Positions 26,588 through 35,551 of a stretch of DNA of 64,000 bases are shown here, one piece after another. The translations under genes and the position numbers were made by a program. Numbering within the stretch: position 1 is the stretch's first letter; the number at the start of each line of letters is the position of its first letter. This DNA comes from Prescottella defluvii (lineage in GTDB: Bacteria > Actinomycetota > Actinomycetes > Mycobacteriales > Mycobacteriaceae): positions 5,103,872 through 5,167,871 of the forward strand of contig CP121458.1 of the NCBI GenBank assembly GCA_029690005.1, given 5' to 3'. The notes under the pieces are model-generated. The model was not told the origin of the DNA. It was given only the letters and a program-made list of their open reading frames with translations, and searched no databases.

Positions 26588-28875
26588 ATGACGACAGGCC
26601 CCACGGTCGGCGGGAACGGCGACGACGACGCATTCCGGTTCAAGCCCTACCGACATCCGGCCGCCGGCTGGGTGCCGCCAAGAGCGTGAGCCGCTTCCTC
26701 GCCCGAGAACGCGAGTTCCTCGACGGGCCACGGGCCGTCATGCGAATGAATCACGAGGGCGACGGCTTCGACTGCCCGGGATGCGCCTGGCCGGACGATC
26801 TCAAGGGCTTGCACCTGGATATCTGTGAGAACGGGATCAAGCACGTCACCTGGGAGATGACCCACAAACGCGTCGACCGCGACTTCTTCGCCGCGCACAC
26901 CGTCGCCGAGCTGTCGGGGTGGAGCGACGCCGACCTCGAAGACCGGGGTCGCCTGACCGAGCCCATGCGATACGACCCGGGAACGGACCGCTACGTTCCG
27001 ATCACCTGGCCGGACGCCTTCGACCTCGTCGGCCGCACCCTGCGCGAACTCGACGAACCCGATCAGGCCGCCTTCTACACGTCGGGCAGGCTCGGGAACG
27101 AGGCAACGTTCCTGTACCAACTCCTGGCCCGCGAGTTCGGCACGAACAACCTGCCCGACTGCTCCAACATGTGCCACGAGGCCAGCGGTCGCGCCCTGCA
27201 GGCATCCCTGGGCACGGGCAAGGGCACGGTCGACCTGAAGGACTGGGAGATGACGGACGCGCTGTTCGTCATCGGCGTCAACGCGGCGTCCAACGCGCCC
27301 AGGATGCTGACCTCGCTCGTCGAGGCCTACAAGCGGGGCGCCCAGATCGTCCACATCAACCCACTGGTCGAGGCCGCGGCGCGACGCGCGATCATCCCGC
27401 ACGAGTTCGCGGCGATGGCGACGTTCCGGTCCACCCCCACCAGCACCTTGAATCTGCAGCCGCGCATCGGCGGCGACATGGCGCTGCTCCGCGGGATGGC
27501 GAAGGCCGTGCTGGACGAGGCACGGACCGACCCGGACGCCCTCGACGCCGAGTTCATCGCACGCCACACCACCGGGTTCGACGAGTACCGCGCCCTGTGC
27601 GAGGCGACGCCGTGGGCGGAGATCGAACGCCAGTCCGGAGTCACCCGCGCTGACATCGCCAAAGCAGCGCAGGTCTATCGCAAGGCCGATCGCAGCATCA
27701 TCAGCTGGTGCCTGGGCGTCACCCAGCACGACCACGGCGTCGACACCGCCCGCGAGATCGTCAACCTGCTGCTCCTACGCGGAAACATCGGCCGCGAAGG
27801 CGCCGGACCGTCACCGGTTCGCGGGCACAGCAACGTCCAGGGCAACCGAACCTGCGGTATCGATCATCGCCCCACGTCGGAGTTCCTCGACCGACTGGCC
27901 GACGTGTGCGAGATCGACCCGCCCCGACACCACGGCCTGGACACTGTCGGCACCGTCGAGGCCATGCAGCGCGGGGACGTGCAGGTCTTCGTCGGCATGG
28001 GCGGAAACTTCGCCCTCGCCGCGCCCGACACCCCGTACACCTTCGCGGCGTTGCGGAAGTGCCGGCTGACGGTTCACGTCAGCACCAAGCTCAACCGCAG
28101 TCACCTGGTCCACGGCCGTGACGCGCTGATCCTGCCGTGCCTCGGCCGCACCGAGAAGGACCAGCAGCGATCCGGGGTCCAGGCGACGTCGGTGGAGGAT
28201 TCGATGAGCATGGTGCACCTGTCCGTCGGGATGAAGCGGCCCGCCTCCGCGCACCTGCTGTCCGAACCGGCCGTCATCGCCGGCATCGCCCGGGCGACGC
28301 TGCCCGAGAGCGCCACGCCGTGGGAGTGGTACGTCGACGACTACGACCGCATCCGCGACACCATGTCGCACGTGCTCGACGGATTCGAGGACTTCAATCG
28401 ACGGGTCCGCCTCCCCTGGGCTTCCGTATCCGCCAACCCGCCCGCGAGCTGGTCTTCGACACCCCGTCCGGGCGGGCCGAGTTCTCCCCGCCGCACTGCC
28501 CGACGTCGTCCCGGCCGAGGGCCGACTGGTGCTCGGCACGATGCGGTCGCACGACCAGTGGAACACCACGATCTACTCGGACAACGATCGCTATCGCGGT
28601 GTGAAAAATCTGCGCACGCTGATCTTCATGAACGCAGCCGACATGCGCGACCGCGGCATCGACAGCTTCGCCGCCGTCGAGATCACCAGCATCGCCCGCG
28701 ACGGCAGCACCCGCTCGCTGACCGGCTACACCGCCATCCCCCACGACATCCCCGTGGCAGTGCCGCCGGCTACATGCCCGAGATGAACGTCCTGTGCGCG
28801 ATCGGAGACTACAGCACACAGAGCGACCAGCCCCTGATGAAGAACGTCAGGATCACCGTGCGGCCGACGCCGTGA
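26588..28875 (+). CDS. FdhF/YdeP-family molybdopterin oxidoreductase
   Basis: About 763 aa after restoring four bases (near 26680, 28425, 28500 and 28755); the long middle section 26690-28420 is uninterrupted. Signature N-terminal GFDCPGCAWPD, then FYTSGRLGNEATFLYQLLAR, GTNNLPDCSNMCHEASG, RGGN-type pterin contacts (LLLLRGNIGREGAGPSPVRG), NVQGNRTCGI and the C-terminal molydopterin-dinucleotide domain ending MKNVRITVRP. Members bind bis-MGD; true formate dehydrogenase activity is unproven, and YdeP is linked to acid stress. ATG at 26588 follows AGGAGG. No accessory subunit gene is adjacent. Confidence 0.82.
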
Positions 28876-28878
28876 CCG

Positions 28879-28915
28879 GGTCGCGATCACCGGCGCAGCG
28901 CCGGACCTCGCGACC
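28879..28915 (+). terminator. Terminator-like structure after fdhF
   Basis: Outer 7-bp stem GGTCGCG/CGCGACC (28879-28885 with 28909-28915) enclosing an inner CCGGCGC/GCGCCGG hairpin, 4 nt after the stop codon. Confidence 0.6.
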
Positions 28916-28988
28916 GATTCATCGAAGGACGGCGTCGGCGGTTACACTCCCAACTGCGGAATACTGCGAACCGAGTTCGCCCGCCCCC

Positions 28989-29062
28989 GCCCTCGTAGCT
29001 CAGGGGATCAGAGCACGGCTCTCCTAAAGCCGGTGTCGCAGGTTCGAATCCTGCCGAGGGCA
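28989..29062 (+). tRNA. tRNA-Arg (anticodon CCT)
   Basis: Acceptor stem GCCCTCG pairs with CGAGGGC (29055-29061), discriminator A at 29062. D arm has AGCTCAGGGGATCAGAGC, the anticodon stem CGGCT/AGCCG holds loop CTCCTAA with anticodon CCT at 29023-29025, and the T arm has GGTTCGAATCC. The 3' CCA is not encoded (ACCC follows). Reads AGG codons, which are rare in high-GC genomes. Confidence 0.95.
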
Positions 29063-29142
29063 CCCAAAATCCATTCGCTTCCCCTCGGAATGCGCACGAC
29101 GACAACCACTCCTCCTCCGCCGATGCCGGATAAGGTGCGTTC

Positions 29143-30064
29143 GTGACGTTACGACGACCTCTCGTGCCCACCACCCGACGTGCCCGGACACTGCTCCTCG
29201 CCGCGATGATCGCGGTGCCGATGACATCGGGATTCTCGGCACCGGCCCTCGCATCGGTTCCCGCGGCGGTTCCCACCGCGCCGGCGGCTCCCGCCGCTCC
29301 GGAACAGCAATCCGTCAGCGAGCGCTACGCGGCCACCGGCGTCCACGACGTCACATCGGTTGCGGTGCCCGGATACCAGGTGTTCTACCCCACCGACATC
29401 GACACCAGCCCCGACCTCCATCCGGTGGTCACCTTCGGCAACGGAAGCTACGCGACGTACGAGCAGTACGAGGAGTTGCTGCGCCACCTGGCCTCGTGGG
29501 GCTTCGTCGTCGTGGTCGCCGACAGCAGCGTCACCGGCGACGGGACCGAGATCCTGGCGGCAGCGCGCTACATCCTGGCGCAGAACGACAACCCGGAGAG
29601 CGTCTTTCACGATCGCATCGACGTCGCTCACGTCGCCGCCGTCGGACATTCGCAGGGCGCCGGGGGCTCGATCAATGCCAGCACCCACTCCGACGGACTC
29701 ATCACCTCCACGGCCGTGCTCGACCTACCCGACCCCTGGTGGGCCTCTCGTCCCGTCGACGTGATCGACGTGGCTCGACTGACGGCTCCGGTGTTCTACC
29801 TGACCGGGTCCGACGATCCGGTCTCGACGGCCATACCGCAGGCCGCCTATCACGCCGTGAGCCCGGTGCCGGCGGCTCGCGGCCGCCTGCTGGGGGTGGG
29901 GCACGACTGGCCCAGCGACGGAGGCGGATTCCGCGGGTACCTCACCGCGTGGCTGCGCTTCACCCTCACCGACGAGCACCGACGCCGCACGCGCCTTCGT
30001 GGGTCCGGCACCCGAGCTGTTGGCCGATCCACGGTGGGACGGGACCGCGGTCAAGGGGTGGTGA
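29143..30064 (+). CDS. Secreted chlorophyllase/cutinase-like alpha/beta hydrolase
   Basis: 306 aa after removing one extra C near 29980 (CACCGAC for CACGAC), which yields the C-terminus LLADPRWDGTAVKGW; uncorrected the frame runs to 30102 with an unrelated tail. Signal peptide with RRARTLLLAAMIAVPMTS and cleavage near ALAS-VPAA. Nucleophile elbow GHSQGAGGS; acid Asp likely in TGSDDPVS; His likely in LGVGHDWPS. Also VTFGNGSYATYEQYEELL and SWGFVVVVADS, as in the lipase/chlorophyllase-like group of secreted esterases. Substrate unknown. Stands just after tRNA-Arg. Confidence 0.75.
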
Positions 30065-30108
30065 CTGGGCCGTTCCTTCCCAAGCGCGGCCCGGCGACCT
30101 GATCGAGG

Positions 30109-31065
30109 TCAGTCGACGGCCACCTCGGCCGAACCGCTGAACACCTGCACCCCATGCTGATTCGTGGTCCGGAGGGCCAGTTCGGCCACGGTGCGCCCCG
30201 ACTCGTTCTCCTGCCGGCCGACGACCTCGACCCGCGCGGTGAGGGTGTCGCCCGGCCACACCTGTGAACCGAACCTGCCTCCGAACCCGAGGACGTTCGC
30301 GTGCCCGAACCGGTCGGTGATCGCGCGTCCCGTCATGCCCATCGTCAGCATGCCGTGCGCGAACACTCCCGGGTATCCGCACTCGCGGGCGTAGACGTCG
30401 TCGCTGTGGAGGGGATGGAAGTCGCCGGACGCGCCCGCGTACATGACGATCGCGGTGCGCGTGAGGTCCTCGACCAGGACCGTGGCCCAGGCACTTCCGA
30501 CCGCGAGATCGCCTGCGGCGGAGACCTCCTCACGCACCTCCGGGGAGGCGCGGCCGGCATCCACGGCTTCGGCTCGAGCGACGACCGGCGGCGTGTGCTC
30601 CACGAACGCCGACACCCACCGCGCCGTGGCGACGACGTCGCCGTCGGAATCCCGGTAGTCCGTGAGGATCTCGCTGAACGTGAGCGTGCCCGCGCGACGT
30701 CCGCTCTTCTCCCACGTCGCACCGGGTCGCGCGTCCGCGGTCAGGACGTCCCCGGCCCGCACCGGGCGGTGGAACGTGAAGTGCTGCTCCATGTGGAAGC
30801 CGGACGGCGTGGCGTTGCCACCCCTGGACGGCGCGGCGTTGCCGTTCCCGGACGGTCGCGATCCGATCCACGACACACCCGGCCGCGGCCTGCGTGAGTA
30901 CGTCGGGTCGAAGTGGTCCGCCGCCATGAGGAAGGTCGGCGGGGCCACCAGCGCGTCCGCGCCGGTCGCGGACAGGCGACCGACGTCCTCGAACGTGGGA
31001 TCGGTGTCTCCGATCGCCCGCGCGAACTGCATGAGGTGGGAACCGTGCACGACGAGCCCGTACAT
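30109..31065 (-). CDS. FAS1-like/MaoC double hot-dog dehydratase
   Basis: 318 aa, intact. N-terminal FAS1-like hot-dog half (about 1-150) and C-terminal MaoC half (about 185-318) with the hydratase motif YAGASGDFHPLHSDDVYAR and FAHGMLTMGMTGRAI. Resembles fused (R)-hydratase/HadAB-like proteins that hydrate enoyl thioesters. An unusual insertion around residues 73-91 is a short tandem repeat (PSGNGNAA, PSRGGNAT, PSG), encoded by 24-bp DNA units. It starts 11 nt after the MDR gene, so the two are cotranscribed. Confidence 0.78.
   Translation of the reverse strand: MYGLVVHGSHLMQFARAIGDTDPTFEDVGRLSATGADALVAPPTFLMAADHFDPTYSRRPRPGVSWIGSRPSGNGNAAPSRGGNATPSGFHMEQHFTFHRPVRAGDVLTADARPGATWEKSGRRAGTLTFSEILTDYRDSDGDVVATARWVSAFVEHTPPVVARAEAVDAGRASPEVREEVSAAGDLAVGSAWATVLVEDLTRTAIVMYAGASGDFHPLHSDDVYARECGYPGVFAHGMLTMGMTGRAITDRFGHANVLGFGGRFGSQVWPGDTLTARVEVVGRQENESGRTVAELALRTTNQHGVQVFSGSAEVAVD
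30802..30855. repeat. 24-bp tandem repeat within the hydratase gene
   Basis: Unit 1 at 30802-30825, unit 2 at 30826-30849 and a 6-bp partial copy (GGACGG). The units share GGACGGCG-GGCGTTGCC and differ in the last six bases. In frame, it encodes 8-residue repeats. Confidence 0.85.
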
Positions 31066-31076
31066 GTGACCTGCTT

Positions 31077-32048
31077 TCAGACGGAGAGGACGATCTTGCC
31101 GAAGAAGTCCGACATTTCCATGAGCTTGTGGGCGTGGGCGATCTCGTCGAGCGAATACACCCCGTGCACGACCGGGGTCACCGCGCCGCGCTCGACCAGG
31201 CGCAGCAGCTCGGCGAGCACCTGCCGCACCCGCTGCTCGTCGGGCCGCCCCACCCCGAGGACGGACAGGCCCTTCTCGAAGACCCGCCCGAGGTGGAGTT
31301 CGGCGAGGTGGCCGGCGGTGACACCCGTGGTGACGTAGCGGCCGTAGGGCCGCAGGGAGCGGATGGCGTCCGCGAACACCGGGGCGCCGACGTGATCGAG
31401 CACGACGTGCACGCCCTCGCCCGACGTCAGTTCCCGGACCCGCGCGACGATGTCGTCACGGTAGTGATCGATGACGGCAACCGCTCCGAGTTCCAGTGCA
31501 GCCGAACGCTTCTCCGCTCTGCCGACCGTGGTGATGACCCGGCAGCCCGCCGCCCGGGCGATCTGGATCCCGAAGCTGCCGACACCACTTCCGCCGGCGA
31601 ACACGAGGACGTCCTCACCCGGACGGATCGCGGCCCGGTTGATCAGTGCGTCGTACGCGCTGCGGCCCGCGGTGGGAATCGCAGCGGCCTGCTCGTAGGA
31701 ACAGCCCGCGGGCATTGGGAACGTCCACACCGCCGGGGCGACCGCCAACTCGGCGTGAGCGCCCCGGACGCCGATCGCCACGACGTCGTCTCCGGGCGCG
31801 AGCTGTGGGTACGCGCGCCGCGCCGCCTCCCCGACCGCGACGACGGTGCCCGCCATGTCGCGGCCCCCGATGTGCGGCGGGGTCACCCGCATGCCGTGCG
31901 AGCCCTCACGCCAGTAGATGTCCACTCGGTCGAGGGCCGCCGCCTTCACCCGGATCAGAACGTCGGTGGGGCCCGGCGCCGGGTCTGGCAGTTCACCGAC
32001 GCGCAGGACGTCGGTGCCGCCCTGTTCGGTGTGGAACGCCGCACGCAC
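31077..32048 (-). CDS. MDR-family zinc-independent NAD(P)H:quinone/alcohol oxidoreductase
   Basis: 323 aa, intact. GroES-like N-terminal half (VKAAALDRVDIYWREG, GGRDMAGTVVAVG) and Rossmann half with VFAGGSGVGSFGIQIARAAG and VLDHVGAPVFADAI. The structural-zinc cysteines of classical alcohol dehydrogenases are absent, pointing to the quinone-reductase branch. GTG at 32048 follows AGGAG; the frame extends upstream but without homology. Between an HxlR regulator and a hydratase on the same strand. HxlR regulators often control such oxidoreductases in response to electrophiles. Confidence 0.82.
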   Translation of the reverse strand: MRAAFHTEQGGTDVLRVGELPDPAPGPTDVLIRVKAAALDRVDIYWREGSHGMRVTPPHIGGRDMAGTVVAVGEAARRAYPQLAPGDDVVAIGVRGAHAELAVAPAVWTFPMPAGCSYEQAAAIPTAGRSAYDALINRAAIRPGEDVLVFAGGSGVGSFGIQIARAAGCRVITTVGRAEKRSAALELGAVAVIDHYRDDIVARVRELTSGEGVHVVLDHVGAPVFADAIRSLRPYGRYVTTGVTAGHLAELHLGRVFEKGLSVLGVGRPDEQRVRQVLAELLRLVERGAVTPVVHGVYSLDEIAHAHKLMEMSDFFGKIVLSV

Positions 32049-32144
32049 GATGGTCTCCTGTTCCTCAGCAGTTCTTGCCCGACAACATTGCACATTCCGC
32101 GTATTGCCACGTTCCCCACCCTCGGTGAGCGGGAAACGCGCGCA

Positions 32145-32522
32145 CTACAACTCGGGCCCGAGCAGCTCCTGCAGTCGCTCGCCCGTGCGGTACAGCTCGA
32201 TCAGCAGCGGCCGCAGAGTCGCACCTGCGTCGGTCAACGAGTACTCGGTGCGTGATGGGAATCCCGCGAGTACCCGACGGCGAACCAGCCCACGGTCGAC
32301 CAACGAGCTCAACCTGTCGGCCAGCACCTTGTCGCTGAGCTCGGGAAGGCCGAGGCTCAGTTGTCCGAACGACCGCGGACCGTGCATCAGATCGCGCAGC
32401 ACCAGGCTCGTCCAGCGCCCGGAGACCGCGGCGAGTGCGGCCTCGACCGGGCACGTCGATTCGGGCCGCACGGTGCGCCCTCGGTCACTGGGTACGAGTT
32501 CGGTGTCCCAGCCGTCACTCAC
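32145..32522 (-). CDS. HxlR-family winged-helix regulator
   Basis: Core from about residue 20: CPVEAALAAVSGRWTSLVLR, then DLMHGPRSFGQLSLGLP, LSDKVLADRLSSLVDRGLV and EYSLTDAGATLRPLL, a full HxlR wHTH. The Cys in CPVEAA corresponds to the redox-sensing Cys of YodB/HypR-type members. Start is uncertain: GTG at 32522 gives 125 aa and is chosen because longer starts (32585, 32624) would overlap the divergent SnoaL-like gene; a palindrome covers this start. Probably controls itself, the SnoaL-like gene and the downstream oxidoreductase. Confidence 0.78.
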   Translation of the reverse strand: MSDGWDTELVPSDRGRTVRPESTCPVEAALAAVSGRWTSLVLRDLMHGPRSFGQLSLGLPELSDKVLADRLSSLVDRGLVRRRVLAGFPSRTEYSLTDAGATLRPLLIELYRTGERLQELLGPEL

Positions 32523-32533
32523 CGTTTGGTGAG
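32518..32533. promoter_or_regulatory. CTCACC-GTTT-GGTGAG palindrome (HxlR operator candidate)
   Basis: Perfect 6-bp inverted repeat with 4-bp spacer between the divergent hxlR-like and SnoaL-like genes. If HxlR starts at 32522 the site covers its start codon, which would suit autorepression. Confidence 0.4.
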
Positions 32534-32561
32534 CCGCGACAGCGACCGTTTGAGTGTCGGC

Positions 32562-32967
32562 ATGGACATCGAAACCGTTCGACATGAGATCAGTATCGGC
32601 CTCACCCGGCACGCTCACGAACACCCGGCCGTGTTCGCGGCCGCCTTCGACAGCGGTGAACCTGCTGCGGTGGAGGCCGTCTACGAGGAGAACGGAATCC
32701 TCGTCCCCGAGCCCGGCAATCCGGTGGGCGGTGCCGATCGTGCCGCCGCGAACGCACGCTTCCAGGGGCTCGGGCTTCCGATCGACGTCCGCCCCGTCAT
32801 GTCTACGTCGCGGACGACATCGCGCTGCTCATCGTGGACTGGTCGATTCGCGGCGACGGCCCGGACGGCGCCCGGTCGACATCTCAGGTACCGCAACCGA
32901 TGTCGCGCGCCGTGGTACCGACGGCAAGTGGCGCTACATCATCGACAACCCGTTCGGCACGGCCTGA
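32562..32967 (+). CDS. SnoaL-like/DUF4440 nuclear-transport-factor-2-fold protein
   Basis: About 135 aa after restoring two bases, near 32803 and 32868. Reading is HPAVFAAAFDSGEPAAVEAV, YEENGILVPEPGNPVGGADR, VYVADDIALLIVDWSIRG and ending GTDGKWRYIIDNPFGTA, the pattern of ketosteroid-isomerase-like SnoaL/YybH proteins. Function unknown; divergent from HxlR. Its 3' end overlaps the 3' end of the convergent vWA gene by about 34 nt. Confidence 0.68.
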
Positions 32968-34228
32968 ACCCCTCTCACCGCCTCCGCCACTCTGGCCCGA
33001 GGTGTGCCGATCTCCACCACTTGCGCCCATTTCGGTGGCGGGTCGGGAACGTAGTCATGGTCCTCCCAACCCCTCGGGCGCACCCGAGGAAACAGACCGA
33101 CAACCGTGCGGCACCCGGGCCGGCTGCTGGGCCAGGGCGTCTCCCCGTCGGTGAGGACGACGATCACGTCGGGGCGGGGCCGACCGTGCAGCACCTTGGC
33201 GAATCCGGTGCGCAGATCCGTACCACCGCCCCCGAACAGCGGAATGTCCTCGGCGCGGCACAACGGGTGCACGACCCGGGCCGCCGCGTCGCACGACAGC
33301 ACCGTCACCAGGTCGCGGCGCCCGCCCACGGCCCGCGTGATGGCGGCCACCTCGAGCAGTGCGCTGCCCAGGTCCGCGTCGCTGACCGATCCCGACGTGT
33401 CGACGATGACGCTGACCCGGGGTGGGGTCCGCCGCAGGCTCGGCAGGACCGCGCCGGGCACGGCGGCGGAGCGACGCGCCGGGCGACGGTAGGTGTAGTT
33501 CTCTCCGGTGCCGGAAGAGGATGTGGCGGAGCGGATCGCCGCGCCCAGCAGGGCTCGCCACGGCTGCGTCGGGTGCAGGGCTTCCTCCGCCCACCGCCGC
33601 CATCCGCGCGGTGCCTGCGCGGGCAGACCGACGATGCCGTGCGCCACCCGGAAACGGACCGCGTCGCGTTGCTGGTCACTGAGCCCGTTCGCCCCGTCGG
33701 GACCCAACTCCCACTCCCGGCACAGCCCGTCGGCGCCGCTGCCGCAGTCGAGCCACGTCAGCCTGTCGGTGACGGGACCGAGGCCGAACTGGCGCAGATA
33801 GTCCTCCATGAGCTGGCCACTGGGCAGTCCCAGGGTCGAGGGCAGAACGGCATCGTCGGGTGTCGGCAATCCGTCGCCGAACGTGTCGTCGTTGATCTCC
33901 GCATCGGCGGCGATATTCATCCGCAGCCGATCGCCGCGGCCGGTCAGGTCGTGTGCGCGGGCGTAGCGGTCGCTGCGGCCGTGGTGGTCGCGCAGCAGAT
34001 GCGACACCCCGTGGACCAGCATCGAAGCCAGCTCCTCCACCGGCCGCTGGGCGACGAAGGCGGGCGAGACGTAGCAGCGCCAGTGCCGGTCCACACTCAT
34101 GGTCGGCACGCGAGGCGACGCGACGATGTGCAGCGCGTACAGGGCGGTCGCCAGGTAGGGCCGCGCGCGGGCGGCGTGCAGCCGAGCGGCGTAGATCTTG
34201 TCGGGTCGAGCACCGACGACACCGTCAT
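32934..34228 (-). CDS. DUF2201-type metallopeptidase-like/vWA domain protein
   Basis: About 431 aa after restoring one base near 34210, which lets the ATG overlap the MoxR stop (ATGA). N-terminal part contains LVHGVSHLLRDHHGR, an HxxxH-like zinc-peptidase motif (H-G-V-S-H) and a Met/Asn-rich AADAEINDDTF. C-terminal vWA domain has the MIDAS start VIVDTSGSVSD, SCDAAARVV, GGGGTDLRTGF and VVLTDGETPW. This layout accompanies MoxR ATPases, with which it probably forms a metal-dependent chaperone-like or remodelling complex. Third gene of a three-gene set. Confidence 0.78.
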
Positions 34229-35460
34229 CGACCGACCTGCGCGGCAGCGCGGTCGGCGGACCGGTCCGCCGCCAGGGACACCGACACGACACCGGCGAGC
34301 TGGTCGATCTCCGCCGGCACCTCCCAGTCGTCCCTGCGCAGGGTGGCCAGTGTTGTTGCCGGCACGACCACGAGGTCCGGTGGCCCTGTCTGCACCGCGG
34401 TCACCAGGAGCGTCCACGCCGCGTCCCAGCGGGACTTCTCCGGCCGTGCGCGGACGGCGGCGACAACCGCGTCGAGCACGGCCTGACGCAGATCGCCGCG
34501 ATCGGGCAGGTCGGCAGACGTCGGATCGGCGAGCAGCATCTCGGGGTCCGGGAGGTCCATCCGGTCGATGGCGGCCAACAGCTCGAACCCGGGCCCGTCG
34601 CCGACGCTGCCCCGGACCAGCAGGGACAGCACGTCCGTCGACGACGAGGCTGCGGTGGCGAACGCGATCAGCCGCACGGTCATGTCCCAGCTCCGCGGCG
34701 ACGGCCAGGCGCCGCCGCGGCGGGTCTGACTGCCGGGGAGTTGATGTACGAGAGCGGGACGAACGGTGAGGAGCTCACAGACCGTGCGACGAGCGAATGC
34801 CACTGCGTCGGAGAATTTCTCCGGGTCGAGGCGGGGCAGCGTCGCGCGTGGCCAGGTCCCGCCGAGGCCCCGGACGACCACCTCGTGGTCGTGGGTCCAG
34901 CGCAGGTGCACGAAGCGGTTGGCCAACGGTGGGCTCAGCTCCCAGCCGTCCGCTGCCGAGGACGGTGGGTTGGCGGCGGCCACGATGCGGACACCGGGCG
35001 GGAGTTGCAGTGTCCCGATTCGTCTTTCCAGGACGAGACGGAGCAGGGCCGCTTGCACGGCGGGCGGTGCCGTCGACAGTTCGTCCAGGAACAGCAGTCC
35101 CCGCCCGGCCTGCACGAGCCGGACGGCCCAGTCGGGCGGGGCCATCGGGACACCGCGCGTTGCCGGGTCGTCCCCGAGGACGGGCAGACCCGAGAAGTCC
35201 GACGGCTCGTGCACGCTGGCGATGACGGTGGTCAACGGCAGATCCAGAGCCTCGGCGAGCTGGGTCAGGGCGGCGGTCTTGCCGATTCCCGGTTCGCCCC
35301 AAAGCAGTACCGGTAGGTCGGCGGCCACCGCCAGGGTGAGGGCCTCGAGTTGGTCGTCGGGACGAGGTTCGGTGGTGACGGCGCCGAGCATCGCCGACAG
35401 CGCTGCGGCACTGTCGAGTTCGCCGGTCAGGGGACGGTTCGGAAGGAGTGTGGAGGACAT
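34225..35460 (-). CDS. MoxR-family AAA+ ATPase
   Basis: 411 aa, intact. Walker A WGEPGIGKTAAL, Walker B GLLFLDELSTAPP, sensor 1 AAANPPSSAADGWE and arginine-finger region PLANRFVHLRW. Starts at the ATG at 35460 (AGGTG 8 nt upstream); another in-frame ATG lies two codons earlier. Translationally coupled with the vWA gene. MoxR/vWA pairs act in maturation or remodelling of other proteins, but targets vary and cannot be named here. Confidence 0.85.
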   Translation of the reverse strand: MSSTLLPNRPLTGELDSAAALSAMLGAVTTEPRPDDQLEALTLAVAADLPVLLWGEPGIGKTAALTQLAEALDLPLTTVIASVHEPSDFSGLPVLGDDPATRGVPMAPPDWAVRLVQAGRGLLFLDELSTAPPAVQAALLRLVLERRIGTLQLPPGVRIVAAANPPSSAADGWELSPPLANRFVHLRWTHDHEVVVRGLGGTWPRATLPRLDPEKFSDAVAFARRTVCELLTVRPALVHQLPGSQTRRGGAWPSPRSWDMTVRLIAFATAASSSTDVLSLLVRGSVGDGPGFELLAAIDRMDLPDPEMLLADPTSADLPDRGDLRQAVLDAVVAAVRARPEKSRWDAAWTLLVTAVQTGPPDLVVVPATTLATLRRDDWEVPAEIDQLAGVVSVSLAADRSADRAAAQVGR

Positions 35461-35551
35461 GTGCATCACCTGTGGTGTCGTGAGGAGTCGCAGGATGCGG
35501 CCATCCGGCCGCACTGCGGGACAGTAGGTTTCGAGGATGTGCGAGGAGGGC

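Noticed and set aside
32361..34769. An 802-codon plus-strand frame across the vWA/MoxR genes
   Set aside because: It is a composition-driven shadow of the minus-strand genes; only its first part, at 32562, belongs to the SnoaL-like gene.
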